NCBI RefSeq assembly: GCF_000429585.1
Contig: NZ_AUCD01000015.1
Location: 1-35,296 of the forward strand
Direction of reading: 5' to 3'
From: Atopococcus tabaci DSM 17538
GTDB taxonomy: Bacteria; Bacillota; Bacilli; Lactobacillales; Carnobacteriaceae_A
DNA: 35,296 bases
Under the pieces are notes generated by a model. It was given only the letters and a program-made list of their open reading frames with translations, was not told where the DNA came from and did no database searches. Shown here piece by piece: positions 7,340 through 15,806 of the stretch. The position numbers and the translations under genes were made by a program. The stretch's first letter is position 1; every line of letters starts with the position of its first letter.

Positions 7340-9016
7340 ATGACTTGGAAGTCCGATATTGAAATTGCACAAGGAACCGCGATGCGGCCGATTGAAGAAA
7401 TTGCCGAATCAGTCGGAATCACATCAGATCAGTTAGAGCACTACGGGAAATACAAAGCCAAACTTTCCGAAGAAATGTTGGCGAATCTGGAAGAGAAAGT
7501 CGACGGCAAATTGGTCTTGGTGACGGCCATCACACCGACACCGGCTGGAGAAGGGAAAACCACGACCACTGTCGGATTGGGAGACGGATTGAAGGCAATC
7601 GGGAAAAAAGCCATGATTGCACTTCGCGAACCCTCTTTAGGACCGGTTTTTGGAATGAAAGGCGGCGCGGCAGGAGGCGGGTATGCGCAGGTAGTGCCGA
7701 TGGAAGACATCAACCTTCACTTCACCGGTGACCTTCATGCCATCACTTCAGCCAATAACTTACTGGCCGCGATGATTGACAACCACATCTACCAAGGAAA
7801 CGCCTTGAACCTTGATCCGCGCCGCATTACGTGGAGACGGGTGATGGATATCAACGACCGTCAACTCCGCTCGATTGTCAGCGGATTGGGTGCCCGGACA
7901 AACGGCATGCCGCGGGAAGACGGGTTCGATATCACCGTTGCGTCAGAAGTGATGGCGGTCTTGTGTTTGAGTCAATCCATGGACGAGTTGAAACAACGTC
8001 TGGCCAATATGTTGGTTGGGTATACATACAACAACGAACCCATCACGGCCGGACAGTTACAGGCGGAAGGCGCGATGGCGGCGCTTCTGAAAGATGCGTT
8101 CAAGCCAAACTTGGTTCAAACGTTGGAAGGCACGCCGGCGTTGATCCATGGAGGACCATTCGCCAATATCGCCCACGGATGCAACAGTGTCATTGCCACC
8201 AAAACAGCGTTGAAACACGCCGATTATGTGGTGACCGAAGCTGGATTTGGAGCGGATTTGGGGGCCGAAAAATTCCTTGATATCAAATGCCGGATGGCAG
8301 ATTTGGAACCGGATGCGGTGGTCGTTGTGGCGACTCTTCGCGCACTGAAAATGCACGGCGGCGTCGGCAAAAAAGAATTGGCCGACGAAAATGTCGCGGC
8401 GGTGGAAAAAGGCTTGCCGAACTTGTTTAAGCATGTGGAAAATATCCGAGATGTCTTTGGACTTCCAGCAGTGGTGGCGGTCAACCGCTTCCCGACAGAT
8501 ACGGACGCAGAATGGGTGGCGTTGAAAGAAGCCTGTGAAGCAAAAGGCATCCGCGTTGTCTTGTCTGATGTATGGGCAAAAGGCGGAGAAGGTGGAAAAG
8601 ACTTGGCGGAAGCCGTTGTCGAAGTGTGCGAAGAAGACAAGGATTTCCGATTTGTGTACGAGTTAAGCGATACGGTGGAAGAAAAAGTTGAAAAAGTGGT
8701 CACATCCATCTACGGCGGAGACGGCGTGGAATGGTCTGCCAAAGCGAAGAAAGAAGCCGCCAAACTGACCGCCATGGGATATGGAGACTTGCCGATTTGT
8801 ATGGCCAAAACCCAGTATTCGTTCTCTGATGATGCGAAGAAACTGGGACGGCCGACTGGATTCGATGTTGCGGTCCGGGAATTGTCCGTTTCTGCCGGAG
8901 CCGGGTTCATCGTTGTGTTGACCGGAACGATTCTCCGTATGCCGGGACTGCCAAAAGCACCGGCAGCAGAGCAAGTGGATGTTGACGAATCCGGACGCAT
9001 CAAAGGATTATTTTAA
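7340..9016 (+). CDS. fhs: Formate-tetrahydrofolate ligase
   Basis: The enzyme joins formate to tetrahydrofolate with ATP, giving 10-formyl-THF for purines and initiator tRNA. The 558-aa length is normal. Visible motifs are the P-loop [16 protein letters not shown] (about residues 66-81), [36 protein letters not shown] and, further on, [13 protein letters not shown]. The start has AGGGGGA 6 bases upstream. It heads a tightly packed operon with fchA (17-base gap), folD and a formyl-THF cyclo-ligase. This set lets the cell use formate as a source of one-carbon units and exchange them with the methylene level. Confidence 0.97.
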   Translation: MTWKSDIEIAQGTAMRPIEEIAESVGITSDQLEHYGKYKAKLSEEMLANLEEKVDGKLVLVTAITPTPAGEGKTTTTVGLGDGLKAIGKKAMIALREPSLGPVFGMKGGAAGGGYAQVVPMEDINLHFTGDLHAITSANNLLAAMIDNHIYQGNALNLDPRRITWRRVMDINDRQLRSIVSGLGARTNGMPREDGFDITVASEVMAVLCLSQSMDELKQRLANMLVGYTYNNEPITAGQLQAEGAMAALLKDAFKPNLVQTLEGTPALIHGGPFANIAHGCNSVIATKTALKHADYVVTEAGFGADLGAEKFLDIKCRMADLEPDAVVVVATLRALKMHGGVGKKELADENVAAVEKGLPNLFKHVENIRDVFGLPAVVAVNRFPTDTDAEWVALKEACEAKGIRVVLSDVWAKGGEGGKDLAEAVVEVCEEDKDFRFVYELSDTVEEKVEKVVTSIYGGDGVEWSAKAKKEAAKLTAMGYGDLPICMAKTQYSFSDDAKKLGRPTGFDVAVRELSVSAGAGFIVVLTGTILRMPGLPKAPAAEQVDVDESGRIKGLF

Positions 9017-9033
9017 TTTAGTGGGGGAAAGAG

Positions 9034-9708
9034 ATGGAAGAACAAACAATCCGTCAGTATCTAGAAGAGCTGGGGAGAAAAGAAGGAAAGCCGGGCGGGG
9101 GGAGCGCCGCGGCTTTGGTCGGGGCGATGTCCGCATCCTTAGCACAGATGGTCGCAGATATTGAAAAAAACAAAAAGAAGCACCAGGATCACAGAGAGCA
9201 ATTGATTGATATATTGGAAGAAGCAGGGAAATGGAAAGAACGATTGGAACAGCTGAGCGCAGAAGACGCGGAAGCGTTCGAACCGGTGGCTGAAGCCTAT
9301 AAGATGCCGAAGGACACGGACGAAGAGAAAAAGCTCCGGTCCCAAAAGATTGAAGAAGGATTGAATCAAGCGGCACAACCTCCGTTGGAAACCATGGAAG
9401 TGGTGCAATCTGTTCTTCATCTCTATCGTAGATTGGCGGAACACAGTGTGGCAGGCTCCATCGTGAATGACATCGCAGTTGGTGTTCTGTTCTGCCGGAC
9501 CACCTTGGAAGCTGCATGGTTGAATGTACTGGTGAACGCGCGTGGAATGAAAGACGGCCAACAAAAAGAAGTGCTGTTGAAAAAAGGAAAACAACTGCTG
9601 AAAGACGGTCGGCACGAAGCGGAGAATGTATACGAGGCCACCACGATCTACTTGGAAACAGGAAAGTGGCCGGCTTCGTCATCACAATCAGGAGGGACAA
9701 CAAAATGA
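9034..9708 (+). CDS. fchA: Methenyl-THF cyclohydrolase (FTCD cyclodeaminase family)
   Basis: A 224-aa protein of the formiminotransferase-cyclodeaminase family. In this context (between fhs and folD) it most likely interconverts 10-formyl-THF and 5,10-methenyl-THF. Family features are the N-terminal GKPGGGSAAALVGAMSASLAQMV glycine/alanine segment and the conserved IVNDIAVGVLFCRTTLEAAWLNVLVN helix near residue 150. It is largely helical and acts in the cytoplasm. Its stop overlaps the folD start by 4 bases (ATGA), indicating translational coupling. A role as formimino-THF cyclodeaminase in histidine or purine breakdown is possible but not supported by neighbours. Confidence 0.88.
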   Translation: MEEQTIRQYLEELGRKEGKPGGGSAAALVGAMSASLAQMVADIEKNKKKHQDHREQLIDILEEAGKWKERLEQLSAEDAEAFEPVAEAYKMPKDTDEEKKLRSQKIEEGLNQAAQPPLETMEVVQSVLHLYRRLAEHSVAGSIVNDIAVGVLFCRTTLEAAWLNVLVNARGMKDGQQKEVLLKKGKQLLKDGRHEAENVYEATTIYLETGKWPASSSQSGGTTK

Positions 9709-10568
9709 TGGATTTGCGTGGAAAAGATGTAGCTAAGAGATTGCGGACTGAAGCTGCAGAAACAATCGAGAAATTGAAAGAAAACAATGTGGCTCCTGCA
9801 CTGGCAATCGTGCGGGTCGGTGATGATGAATCTTCTGTGTCTTATGAAAAATCAGCTACGTCAACGATGAAAAAAGCCGGCATTGACGTCAAAGCCTTTC
9901 ATTATCCTGAATCAATCACGGAAGACGAAGTGGTAAAAAACTTTCAAGCCATCAACGGCGACCCGGCAATTCATGGGATTTTGGTGATGCAGCCGCTGCC
10001 GAAACACCTTTCCCGGGAAACCATCGCTTCCTTCATTTCTCCCCAGAAAGACATCGACGGATTGGCCTCAGCCAACTTAGGTGAACTGGTCCAGGAATCT
10101 GAAAAAGGATTTGCTCCGAGCACGCCGACCGCTGTCATCGAAATGTTGGAGCACTACGAGATCGATGTGAAAGGCAAAGACGTCTGCATCGTCGGAAGCA
10201 GTCCTGTTGTAGGGAAACCACTGGGCCTGATGCTCGTCAATAGAGGGGCAACGGTCACGCTCTGCCACATCTACACAAAAGACGTGAAAAAGTACAGTCA
10301 AGATGCGGATATCGTGATTTCCGCCACTGGAGCGGTGGGCTTAATCACAGCGGACCATGTCAAAGAAGGTGCTGTCGTCATCGACGTAGGATTCGGCTAC
10401 GATGAAGAAGGAAAACCGGCCGGCGATGTCCGGTTTGAAGAAGTCACACAAAAAGCAGGCGCGTTAACGCCGGTTCCAGGAGGCGTCGGGACGGTGACTA
10501 CGGCAGTGTTGGCCAAACAAGTAGCGAAAGCGGCGAAGGGGCTCTCAGAAAAGAAGGGGTCACGTTGA
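9705..10568 (+). CDS. folD: Methylene-THF dehydrogenase (FolD family), probably monofunctional
   Basis: This 287-aa protein has the two FolD domains: an N-terminal folate domain and a Rossmann NADP domain with VGSSPVVGKPLG (usual form GRSxxVGxP) and the C-terminal TPVPGGVGTVTTAVL motif. KDIDGL is the normal folate-site segment. The catalytic Tyr47 is present (SYEKSA), but four residues on, where bifunctional FolD has the Lys needed for cyclohydrolase activity, there is Ala51. It should therefore oxidise 5,10-methylene-THF only, and the upstream fchA supplies the cyclohydrolase. AGGAGGG precedes the ATG at 9705 by 8 bases. The stop overlaps the TTG start of the next gene. Confidence 0.93.
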   Translation: MMDLRGKDVAKRLRTEAAETIEKLKENNVAPALAIVRVGDDESSVSYEKSATSTMKKAGIDVKAFHYPESITEDEVVKNFQAINGDPAIHGILVMQPLPKHLSRETIASFISPQKDIDGLASANLGELVQESEKGFAPSTPTAVIEMLEHYEIDVKGKDVCIVGSSPVVGKPLGLMLVNRGATVTLCHIYTKDVKKYSQDADIVISATGAVGLITADHVKEGAVVIDVGFGYDEEGKPAGDVRFEEVTQKAGALTPVPGGVGTVTTAVLAKQVAKAAKGLSEKKGSR

Positions 10569-11134
10569 ACAAAAAAGAATTGCGCAAAGACATGCATGAG
10601 AAGTTAGCTGATTTCAATCCGGAAAAGAGAAAAGAAATTGAAAAACAGCTCCATGAATACTTATTCAATTCTAAGTTATGGAAAAACGCACAGGTGGTGG
10701 GGGTGACCATTTCGGGAGAAACGGAATGGGACACCCGTGCCATCATCGAACGCGGGTGGCAGGACAACAAGATTGTCTGCGTGCCGAAAACAAAACCCCA
10801 GACAAAAGAGATGGTCTTTTATGCCATTGATGATTTCTCGCAGACTGAAAAAGGGTTTTTCAATTTAGTGGAACCCCTCCCCGAAAAAGCGGAGACGGTC
10901 AACAAAGAGAGCATCGACCTTTTGATTGTTCCGGGTTTGCTCTATAACAAGTACGGTTACCGGATTGGCTTTGGAGGCGGCTATTACGATCGATTTTTGG
11001 AAGATTTTCACCATTCAACCGTATCGCTGCTCCACAGCAGTCAATTGATGGAAGACATTCCTCTCAAACCGCATGATATACCTGTACAGTACTTGATTAC
11101 TGAAAAAGGCCTCTTTGAAAGCAGAAATGGATAA
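10565..11134 (+). CDS. 5-formyltetrahydrofolate cyclo-ligase
   Basis: The enzyme (189 aa) turns 5-formyl-THF into 5,10-methenyl-THF with ATP, returning an inhibitory storage folate to the active pool. The C-terminal signature YNKYGYRIGFGGGYYDRFL is clear, as are the N-terminal basic segment KKELRKDM and the LLIVPGLL strand. It starts with TTG at 10565, overlapping the folD stop by 4 bases, with AAGAAGGGG as ribosome site. It ends the one-carbon operon and is followed by a strong terminator. Confidence 0.95.
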   Translation: MNKKELRKDMHEKLADFNPEKRKEIEKQLHEYLFNSKLWKNAQVVGVTISGETEWDTRAIIERGWQDNKIVCVPKTKPQTKEMVFYAIDDFSQTEKGFFNLVEPLPEKAETVNKESIDLLIVPGLLYNKYGYRIGFGGGYYDRFLEDFHHSTVSLLHSSQLMEDIPLKPHDIPVQYLITEKGLFESRNG

Positions 11135-11143
11135 TGGGAAAGC

Positions 11144-11180
11144 CAGGAAAAAGATGTATAGTCTTTTTCCTGTTTTTTTT
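11144..11180 (+). terminator. Terminator of the one-carbon operon
   Basis: CAGGAAAAAGA pairs with TCTTTTTCCTG around a 7-base loop, followed by eight T. Confidence 0.9.
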
Positions 11181-11209
11181 GTAAGAAGATTCACTATAAG
11201 TGATAAAAA

Positions 11210-11238
11210 TTGTCAGCGGTTTCGTTGGTATAGATAAT
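11210..11238 (+). promoter_or_regulatory. Promoter of the sugar ABC importer
   Basis: -35 TTGTCA (11210-11215), 17-base spacer, -10 GATAAT (11233-11238). Confidence 0.55.
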
Positions 11239-11247
11239 TACATATCA

Positions 11248-11261
11248 GTAAAGCGTTATCA
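11248..11261 (+). promoter_or_regulatory. Candidate cre site (CcpA)
   Basis: GTAAAGCGTTATCA matches the cre consensus TGWAANCGNTNWCA at 12 of 14 positions and lies just after the -10 element, a position that blocks transcription. A LacI-family repressor of the transporter could bind the same type of sequence. Confidence 0.5.
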
Positions 11262-11294
11262 CAATATTGGTAACAGCGTAAGGAGGAGATTGGT

Positions 11295-12584
11295 ATGGCA
11301 AATCGATGGAAGAAATTATTCCTGCCGGCAGTTTTGTCTGCATTGGTGTTAGTGGGATGTGGCGGGCAAAGCGGCGCAGGCGGCGGACAGGGATCCGGTG
11401 ATGAAGTGGTGGTGGAATTTTTCAGTCAAAAACCTGAGATCACCCAGCAGTTGGAAGCACTCGCTCAAAGTTACAGCGAACAGACTGACGGTGTTCGGGT
11501 CAACATCACTACGGTCGGAAGCGGTGAAGGATCGGCGGCTCTGCAGGCAAAGTTTTCTTCCGGGGATGAACCGGCGCTCATGATGCTGGGAGGATTGCCG
11601 GAAGTGGAACGGTACAGCGATACCTTATTGGACGTGACGGAGTTGGAAATGACCGACACAGTCATTGACGGGTTGTTGGAAGGCGGCACAATAGAAGGCG
11701 TCCCATTGGGGGTTCCGATGAATATTGAAGGATTCGGCTGGATGTACAACAAAGACATTTTCGAGCAAGCCGGCGTGAATCCCGACAGCATTCAAACATA
11801 CGATGACTTCGTGGAAGCGGTCGAAACATTGGACAGTCAAAAAGAAGAGTTGGGAATTGAGGCAGTATGTGGATTCAGCGGCGGAGAAAACTACATTGCC
11901 AACCAGTTTTCAGCCAACTTCACTTCCCCTGAATACAACAACAGTATTTTGGAAGCTTATTCTGCCACAGAATTGAATTGGGAATATGGCGACCGCATGC
12001 AGAAATACACGGATTTGTTCAACCAATACAACGTACAGCCGATTTTGACGGTGGACTACAGCCGCTCGGTGGAAGAGTTGTTCATCAACGACCGCGTAGC
12101 GATGGTTCACCAGGGGAACTGGATTGTGCCGACATTGAACGGCATTGATCCGGAATTTGCCCAAAATAAATTGGGAATTCTGCCGGTCTTTGGGGAAAAC
12201 GATGAAGAAGGAAAAATTGTGGTCGGCGCGCCATGGTACATCGGCATCAACAGCGGACTGGATGAACCTGTGGTGGAAGCAGCCAAAGATTTCCTTGACT
12301 GGATGTACTTGTCGGACGAGGGACAGCAGGCAGTCGTTGAAGAATTGCAATTTGTTCCTGCCCAGGAAGGGTATGACCCGGAAACCATCAGCGACCCAGT
12401 TTCCCGGGAATTGTATGAAGCGCTCTTGAGCGGCGAAACAGCAGCCATGACACACAAACAATACCCGGATGGCTGGTTCCAGCAAGTCTTGTATCCTGAG
12501 TATCAAAAATATTTAAACGGAGAAAGTACGTGGGAGCAATTCGAGGAAGCGACTTCCAAAGGGTTTGCGGATATGCGTAGATAA
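11295..12584 (+). CDS. Sugar ABC transporter, substrate-binding lipoprotein
   Basis: A 429-aa extracellular binding protein of the carbohydrate (family 1) type. The signal peptide ends in a lipobox with Cys22 (LVLVGC), so the protein is anchored to the membrane after lipidation. A Gly/Ser-rich linker follows, then a two-lobed binding fold; AALQAKFSSGDEPALMMLGG and MVHQGNWIVPTL are typical of the group. The sugar cannot be told from sequence. The start has AAGGAGGAG 6 bases upstream. Two permease genes follow, after a 98-base gap with an attenuating hairpin that would give more binding protein than permease. No ATPase gene is present; a shared MsmK-type ATPase elsewhere is the likely partner. 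Confidence 0.93.
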   Translation: MANRWKKLFLPAVLSALVLVGCGGQSGAGGGQGSGDEVVVEFFSQKPEITQQLEALAQSYSEQTDGVRVNITTVGSGEGSAALQAKFSSGDEPALMMLGGLPEVERYSDTLLDVTELEMTDTVIDGLLEGGTIEGVPLGVPMNIEGFGWMYNKDIFEQAGVNPDSIQTYDDFVEAVETLDSQKEELGIEAVCGFSGGENYIANQFSANFTSPEYNNSILEAYSATELNWEYGDRMQKYTDLFNQYNVQPILTVDYSRSVEELFINDRVAMVHQGNWIVPTLNGIDPEFAQNKLGILPVFGENDEEGKIVVGAPWYIGINSGLDEPVVEAAKDFLDWMYLSDEGQQAVVEELQFVPAQEGYDPETISDPVSRELYEALLSGETAAMTHKQYPDGWFQQVLYPEYQKYLNGESTWEQFEEATSKGFADMRR

Positions 12585-12607
12585 AGACGTTCAAATGGAG
12601 AAGGGAA

Positions 12608-12648
12608 AAGGAGGGGGATGAACAGATTTTTGTCCGCCTTCTTTTTTT
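12608..12648 (+). terminator. Intercistronic attenuator hairpin
   Basis: AAGGAGGGGGA pairs with TCCGCCTTCTT (one mismatch) and T-run TTTTTTT follows. It lies between the binding-protein gene and the first permease and probably reduces read-through. Confidence 0.6.
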
Positions 12649-12682
12649 CCGATTGATGGAGAGTGGTTGGGAGGAAGGAAAG

Positions 12683-13549
12683 ATGAATCAAAAAAATGGC
12701 AAATATTTTTACTGGGGTTTTCTATTGCCGTGTTTGTTGGCAATTTCTTTGGTGATTGTCGTGCCGCTGTTGTATGGAATTTACACATCGTTCACCGACT
12801 CAGACGGGTTCAATATGACGTTCATCGGTTTAGAGAATTACATTCGTCTGTTCCAGGACAGTCAGTTTACACAAAGTTTGTGGTTCACGATCCGGTTTGC
12901 GGTTGTCTCGGTGCTGGGGGTGAACGCCATCGGGTTGACGCTGGCGTTGTTGGTGACACAAAAAGTAGGGAAAACCGCCCTCTTTTTCCGAACCGCCTTT
13001 TTCATGCCGAACCTGATTGGGGGCATTATCTTGGGGTTCATCTGGCAGTTTATCTTTGTCCGCGCTTTTCAAGGGGTGGCCCAGGCGACAGGCATCGAGT
13101 TTTTCAGCGGCTGGCTGGCAGATTCGACCACTGGATTTTGGGCTTTGGTCCTTGTGTTTTTGTGGCAGATGAGCGGCTACATCATGATTATTTACATCGC
13201 ATTTTTGAGCAATATTCCTGCTGAATTGCAGGAAGCGGCCAAAGTGGACGGCGCCAATTCATGGCAAAGTTTCTGGCGGATCAAATTCCCGATGCTGGCG
13301 CCGGCTTTTACTATCAGTCTTTTCTTGACACTGGCCAACGCGTTCAAGGTGTATGATTTGAACTTGGCGCTGACCAACGGCGCCCCGTTCGGATCGACTG
13401 AAATGGTGGCCATGAACATTTACAACACCGCCTTTTTCCAATACCGGCAAGGATTCGCGCAAGCGAAAGGGATTGTCTTCCTGCTGCTGGTGGCGGCTGT
13501 ATCTTTGACGCAAGTGTATTTGACGAGAAGAAAAGAGGTGGACCTATGA
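12683..13549 (+). CDS. Sugar ABC transporter, permease 1
   Basis: A 288-aa MalF/UgpA-type inner-membrane permease with six predicted helices. The cytoplasmic EAA loop, ELQEAAKVDGANSWQSFWRI at about residues 188-207, is the site that contacts the ATPase. The ATG at 12683 has GGGAGGAAGG before it. It overlaps the second permease gene by 4 bases (ATGA). Together with the lipoprotein upstream it forms a carbohydrate importer of the CUT1 type. Confidence 0.93.
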   Translation: MNQKNGKYFYWGFLLPCLLAISLVIVVPLLYGIYTSFTDSDGFNMTFIGLENYIRLFQDSQFTQSLWFTIRFAVVSVLGVNAIGLTLALLVTQKVGKTALFFRTAFFMPNLIGGIILGFIWQFIFVRAFQGVAQATGIEFFSGWLADSTTGFWALVLVFLWQMSGYIMIIYIAFLSNIPAELQEAAKVDGANSWQSFWRIKFPMLAPAFTISLFLTLANAFKVYDLNLALTNGAPFGSTEMVAMNIYNTAFFQYRQGFAQAKGIVFLLLVAAVSLTQVYLTRRKEVDL

Positions 13550-14373
13550 GTTCCTCCACGAAATGGCACAAAACGTTGGTAATTGTCTTGGGACTGGTCC
13601 TTTCCGTCTCGTGGCTGTATCCATTTATAATCGTGTTGTTGGGTTCTTTCAAAACGAGGTCGGAGATTTTTACCAACACCTTGTTCCTGCCTGAAGAACC
13701 CACGACAGAAAACTACCCGCGGGCGTATGAAAATTTGGACTTCGCACAGAGTTTCTTGAATTCCCTTTTCATTACCGTGGTCAGTATCCTGGTCATCGTC
13801 GTCTTTTCCTCGATGGCCGCGTATGCACTTTCCAGAAACAAATCCAAATTCAGCAGCGCCATTTACTTTTTTTGCGCCATCATCATGCTGGTGCCGTTCC
13901 AATCAGTGATGATTCCGTTGGTCAGCTTGTTCGGGAGTGTCGGGATGCTGAACCGAATCGGGCTGATTTTCATGAACTTGGGTTTCGCTTCCAGTATGTC
14001 CATCTTTTTGTATTACGGTGCGTTGCGTTCAATTCCGCAAACCTTGGACGAGGCAGCGTTTCTGGACGGCGCGAATCCATTCCAAATCTTTTGGCGGGTG
14101 ATTTTTCCTATTTTGAAACCGACGACGGTCACCGTGATTATTTTAAATGCCATCCGCATCTGGAACGACTACTTATTGCCTTCTCTGGTGATCAATCGTG
14201 ACGGCATGTACACGATACCTCTGCAGATGTATTACTTTTTCGGGGAGTACACCATTCAATGGGAATTGGCTTTGGCTGGATTGATGCTGGCGATTATCCC
14301 AATCATCATTTTGTATATCTTCCTGCAAAAGTACATTGTGGAAGGCGTCACGGAAGGAGCCACGAAGCAGTAA
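13546..14373 (+). CDS. Sugar ABC transporter, permease 2
   Basis: A 275-aa MalG/UgpE-type permease with six predicted helices and the EAA loop TLDEAAFLDGANPFQIFWRV at about residues 166-185. The start overlaps the stop of permease 1, which shows coupled translation. It ends the importer operon. No ATPase gene follows; the next transcription unit begins with a new promoter at 14414. Confidence 0.93.
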   Translation: MSSSTKWHKTLVIVLGLVLSVSWLYPFIIVLLGSFKTRSEIFTNTLFLPEEPTTENYPRAYENLDFAQSFLNSLFITVVSILVIVVFSSMAAYALSRNKSKFSSAIYFFCAIIMLVPFQSVMIPLVSLFGSVGMLNRIGLIFMNLGFASSMSIFLYYGALRSIPQTLDEAAFLDGANPFQIFWRVIFPILKPTTVTVIILNAIRIWNDYLLPSLVINRDGMYTIPLQMYYFFGEYTIQWELALAGLMLAIIPIIILYIFLQKYIVEGVTEGATKQ

Positions 14374-14413
14374 AAAGAAAGCGACGTTTCTCTTCGTATG
14401 TGTCAAGAAGCCA

Positions 14414-14442
14414 TTGAGTATTGCGGTCTTTCCGTGTATAAT
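14414..14442 (+). promoter_or_regulatory. folT: Promoter of folT
   Basis: -35 TTGAGT (14414-14419), 17-base spacer, consensus -10 TATAAT (14437-14442). Transcription would begin a few bases before the THF riboswitch. Confidence 0.75.
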
Positions 14443-14453
14443 GAGCCTGAAAT

Positions 14454-14554
14454 AAAAGAGTAGGGAAAAAGCGTAAAGTGCCAGGGGATGGGATGTCGCC
14501 TCTGGACGAAAAAGCTTGCGAAAGTTTTGCGATTTTTTCCCGCATCCGCTTTTC
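14454..14554 (+). ncRNA. Tetrahydrofolate (THF) riboswitch
   Basis: The stretch carries the conserved blocks of the THF-I riboswitch in order: GAGTAGGG near the 5' end, GCGTAAAGTGCC, GGGATGGGATGTCG, GGACGAAAAAGC, a GCGAAAGTTTTGCG hairpin, and CCCGCATCCGCT closing the structure; AAAAG and CTTTT form the outer stem. It lies just after the promoter and 126 bases before folT, exactly the context of this class in Firmicutes. High THF should turn off folate uptake. Confidence 0.88.
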
Positions 14555-14560
14555 TTAACA

Positions 14561-14632
14561 GGTAGGAGACGGAAAGTTTCTTACTTGCGTAAAAAACGTT
14601 GGCGTTCATAGGAATGGCGGACGCTGTTTTTT
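14561..14632 (+). promoter_or_regulatory. Expression platform with terminator hairpin upstream of folT
   Basis: After the riboswitch there is a 9-bp hairpin (GTAGGAGAC with GTTTCTTAC) and then a terminator-like stem, GGCGTTC (14601-14607) with GGACGCT (14619-14625), followed by TTTTTT at 14627-14632. This supports control by transcription termination. Confidence 0.6.
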
Positions 14633-14680
14633 AAAATAAGTAAAGCGAGGACTCTTTAACTAATTAAGGGGGTCTTCACA

Positions 14681-15220
14681 ATGACGGAGCGAAAAAGGGT
14701 TTATAGTACGCAGGCCATTGTAATCGTAGGTTTGTTGATGGGGATGGATCTTATCCTATCCCGTTTTCTCGCGATTCAAACGCCGATTACCCGAATCACA
14801 TTCGGGTTTCTGCCATCTGCATTGATCGGTATCTTGTTTGGACCGTGGACTGCGGGGATCGCCGGTGCCTTGACCGATATTGTCGGAACGGTTTTGTTCA
14901 GCCGCGGCGGCCCATTCTTCATCGGCTTCACGCTTTCCGCATTTTTAGGCAGCTTCTTTTACGGGTTGTTCCTGCATAAGAAAGAAGTGACGCTGTGGCG
15001 GGTGATTGCAGCCGTGGTGGTGAACACGTTGTTTGTCAACTTGACACTCAATACGCTTTGGCTGGTCTTGATGTTTGAAGAAGCGTGGATGGCAATCTTG
15101 CCGGTACGAATCCTGCAAAACGCAGTGGTTGCGCCAGTCCGGGTGGCATTGATTTATTTTGTAGCCAAAAATCCGACGTTGAAACGCGTGTATATGAAAT
15201 TTTCCACAGCAAAGAGCTAA
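14681..15220 (+). CDS. folT: Folate ECF transporter, substrate-binding subunit FolT
   Basis: A 179-aa membrane protein with about six helices, of the energy-coupling-factor S-component type. It begins with a short basic N-terminus, then a helix with the LLMGMDLILSRF segment typical of FolT, and has IRITFGFLPSALIGILFGPWTAGIAGALTD-like glycine-rich loops (positions about 38-66). It captures folates and works with the shared EcfA/EcfA'/EcfT module encoded elsewhere. Assignment to folate rests on sequence type plus the THF riboswitch immediately upstream, which is strong context. AAGGGGG precedes the ATG. It is monocistronic and its end is followed by a repeat element whose first hairpin is a terminator. 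Confidence 0.93.
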   Translation: MTERKRVYSTQAIVIVGLLMGMDLILSRFLAIQTPITRITFGFLPSALIGILFGPWTAGIAGALTDIVGTVLFSRGGPFFIGFTLSAFLGSFFYGLFLHKKEVTLWRVIAAVVVNTLFVNLTLNTLWLVLMFEEAWMAILPVRILQNAVVAPVRVALIYFVAKNPTLKRVYMKFSTAKS

Positions 15221-15225
15221 AAAAC

Positions 15226-15540
15226 AAAAGAGGAGAGAGGCTGGGACAAAAATCCCAGCCTCTTCTGCGTTTCCGAATAGGCTAGCGAAAATGCGCTCCA
15301 AAATGCAGACCCGACGTCCACTTTGTCATGGCTGTAGTTGCGTTGGCAACGTACAGACATGATACACTTGGGCATCGACCCACAGTGCCTCCTTGGGAAT
15401 AATGCTCTGATGGTCTTCGCCCCTCATCCGCTTATTCGCTCCAGTTGCCATAGCCGTTGCCGCTTTAGCGGCTTACGGATATGGTATGCGTTAGAAGGTT
15501 CGGGTCTAAACGCATTTTGTCCCGCTCTCCTCTTTTTATT
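15226..15540. repeat. Complex hairpin repeat, copy A (expanded)
   Basis: The first hairpin, AGAGGCTGGGA with TCCCAGCCTCT (15236-15263), acts as the folT terminator. The outer arms, AAAAGAGGAGAG...GGGACAAAA and TTTTGTCCC.CTCTCCTCTTTT (15515-15536), pair around about 260 bases. Inside are further hairpins: one at about 15324-15363 (TCATG-CTGTA-GTTGC nested stems) and one at about 15444-15487 (CCATA-CCG-GCCGC stems). These two arms are missing from copy B at 34763-34935; the rest is nearly identical. No protein-coding gene is seen here. Confidence 0.8.
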
Positions 15541-15735
15541 TGGTTATTTACATAATTGTCCTGTCCGAAACTCGCGTAACTTTTCCGTGAAAACCGGTTA
15601 AACGAAAGAGTGAATAACCCACTTGCTTCCACTTTTCCATGAATGGTGTCTTCATGAAAGAGCAGGCTGAAAACAACTGCTCACTCTTTTATGAAAAGCG
15701 CATTCACGAAAGAGTGACAGACTCACGTTTATTTT
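15541..15735. other. Non-coding stretch with repeated GAAAGAG motifs
   Basis: ACGAAAGAGTGA occurs at about 15603 and 15707, and CATGAAAGAG, TATGAAAAG and CATGAATGG lie between them. AAAGAGCAG (15655) can pair with CTGCTCACTCTTT (15679). No reading frame with a ribosome site is present. I cannot name the element. Confidence 0.35.
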
Positions 15736-15741
15736 GTCGAT

Positions 15742-15764
15742 AAAAAAGCCCACTTGCCGTGGGC
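15742..15764 (-). terminator. Terminator of the gcvT-family gene
   Basis: GCCCAC pairs with GTGGGC around a 5-base loop; on the minus strand TTTTTT follows. Confidence 0.8.
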
Positions 15765-15806
15765 AACTTGCTCCCAAAGACAAGCAGGCATGTTCAATGT
15801 ACACTT

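Noticed and set aside
12585-14373. Missing ABC ATPase as sign of a broken operon
   Set aside because: Sugar importers of this type in Firmicutes often share one ATPase encoded elsewhere, so absence is normal.
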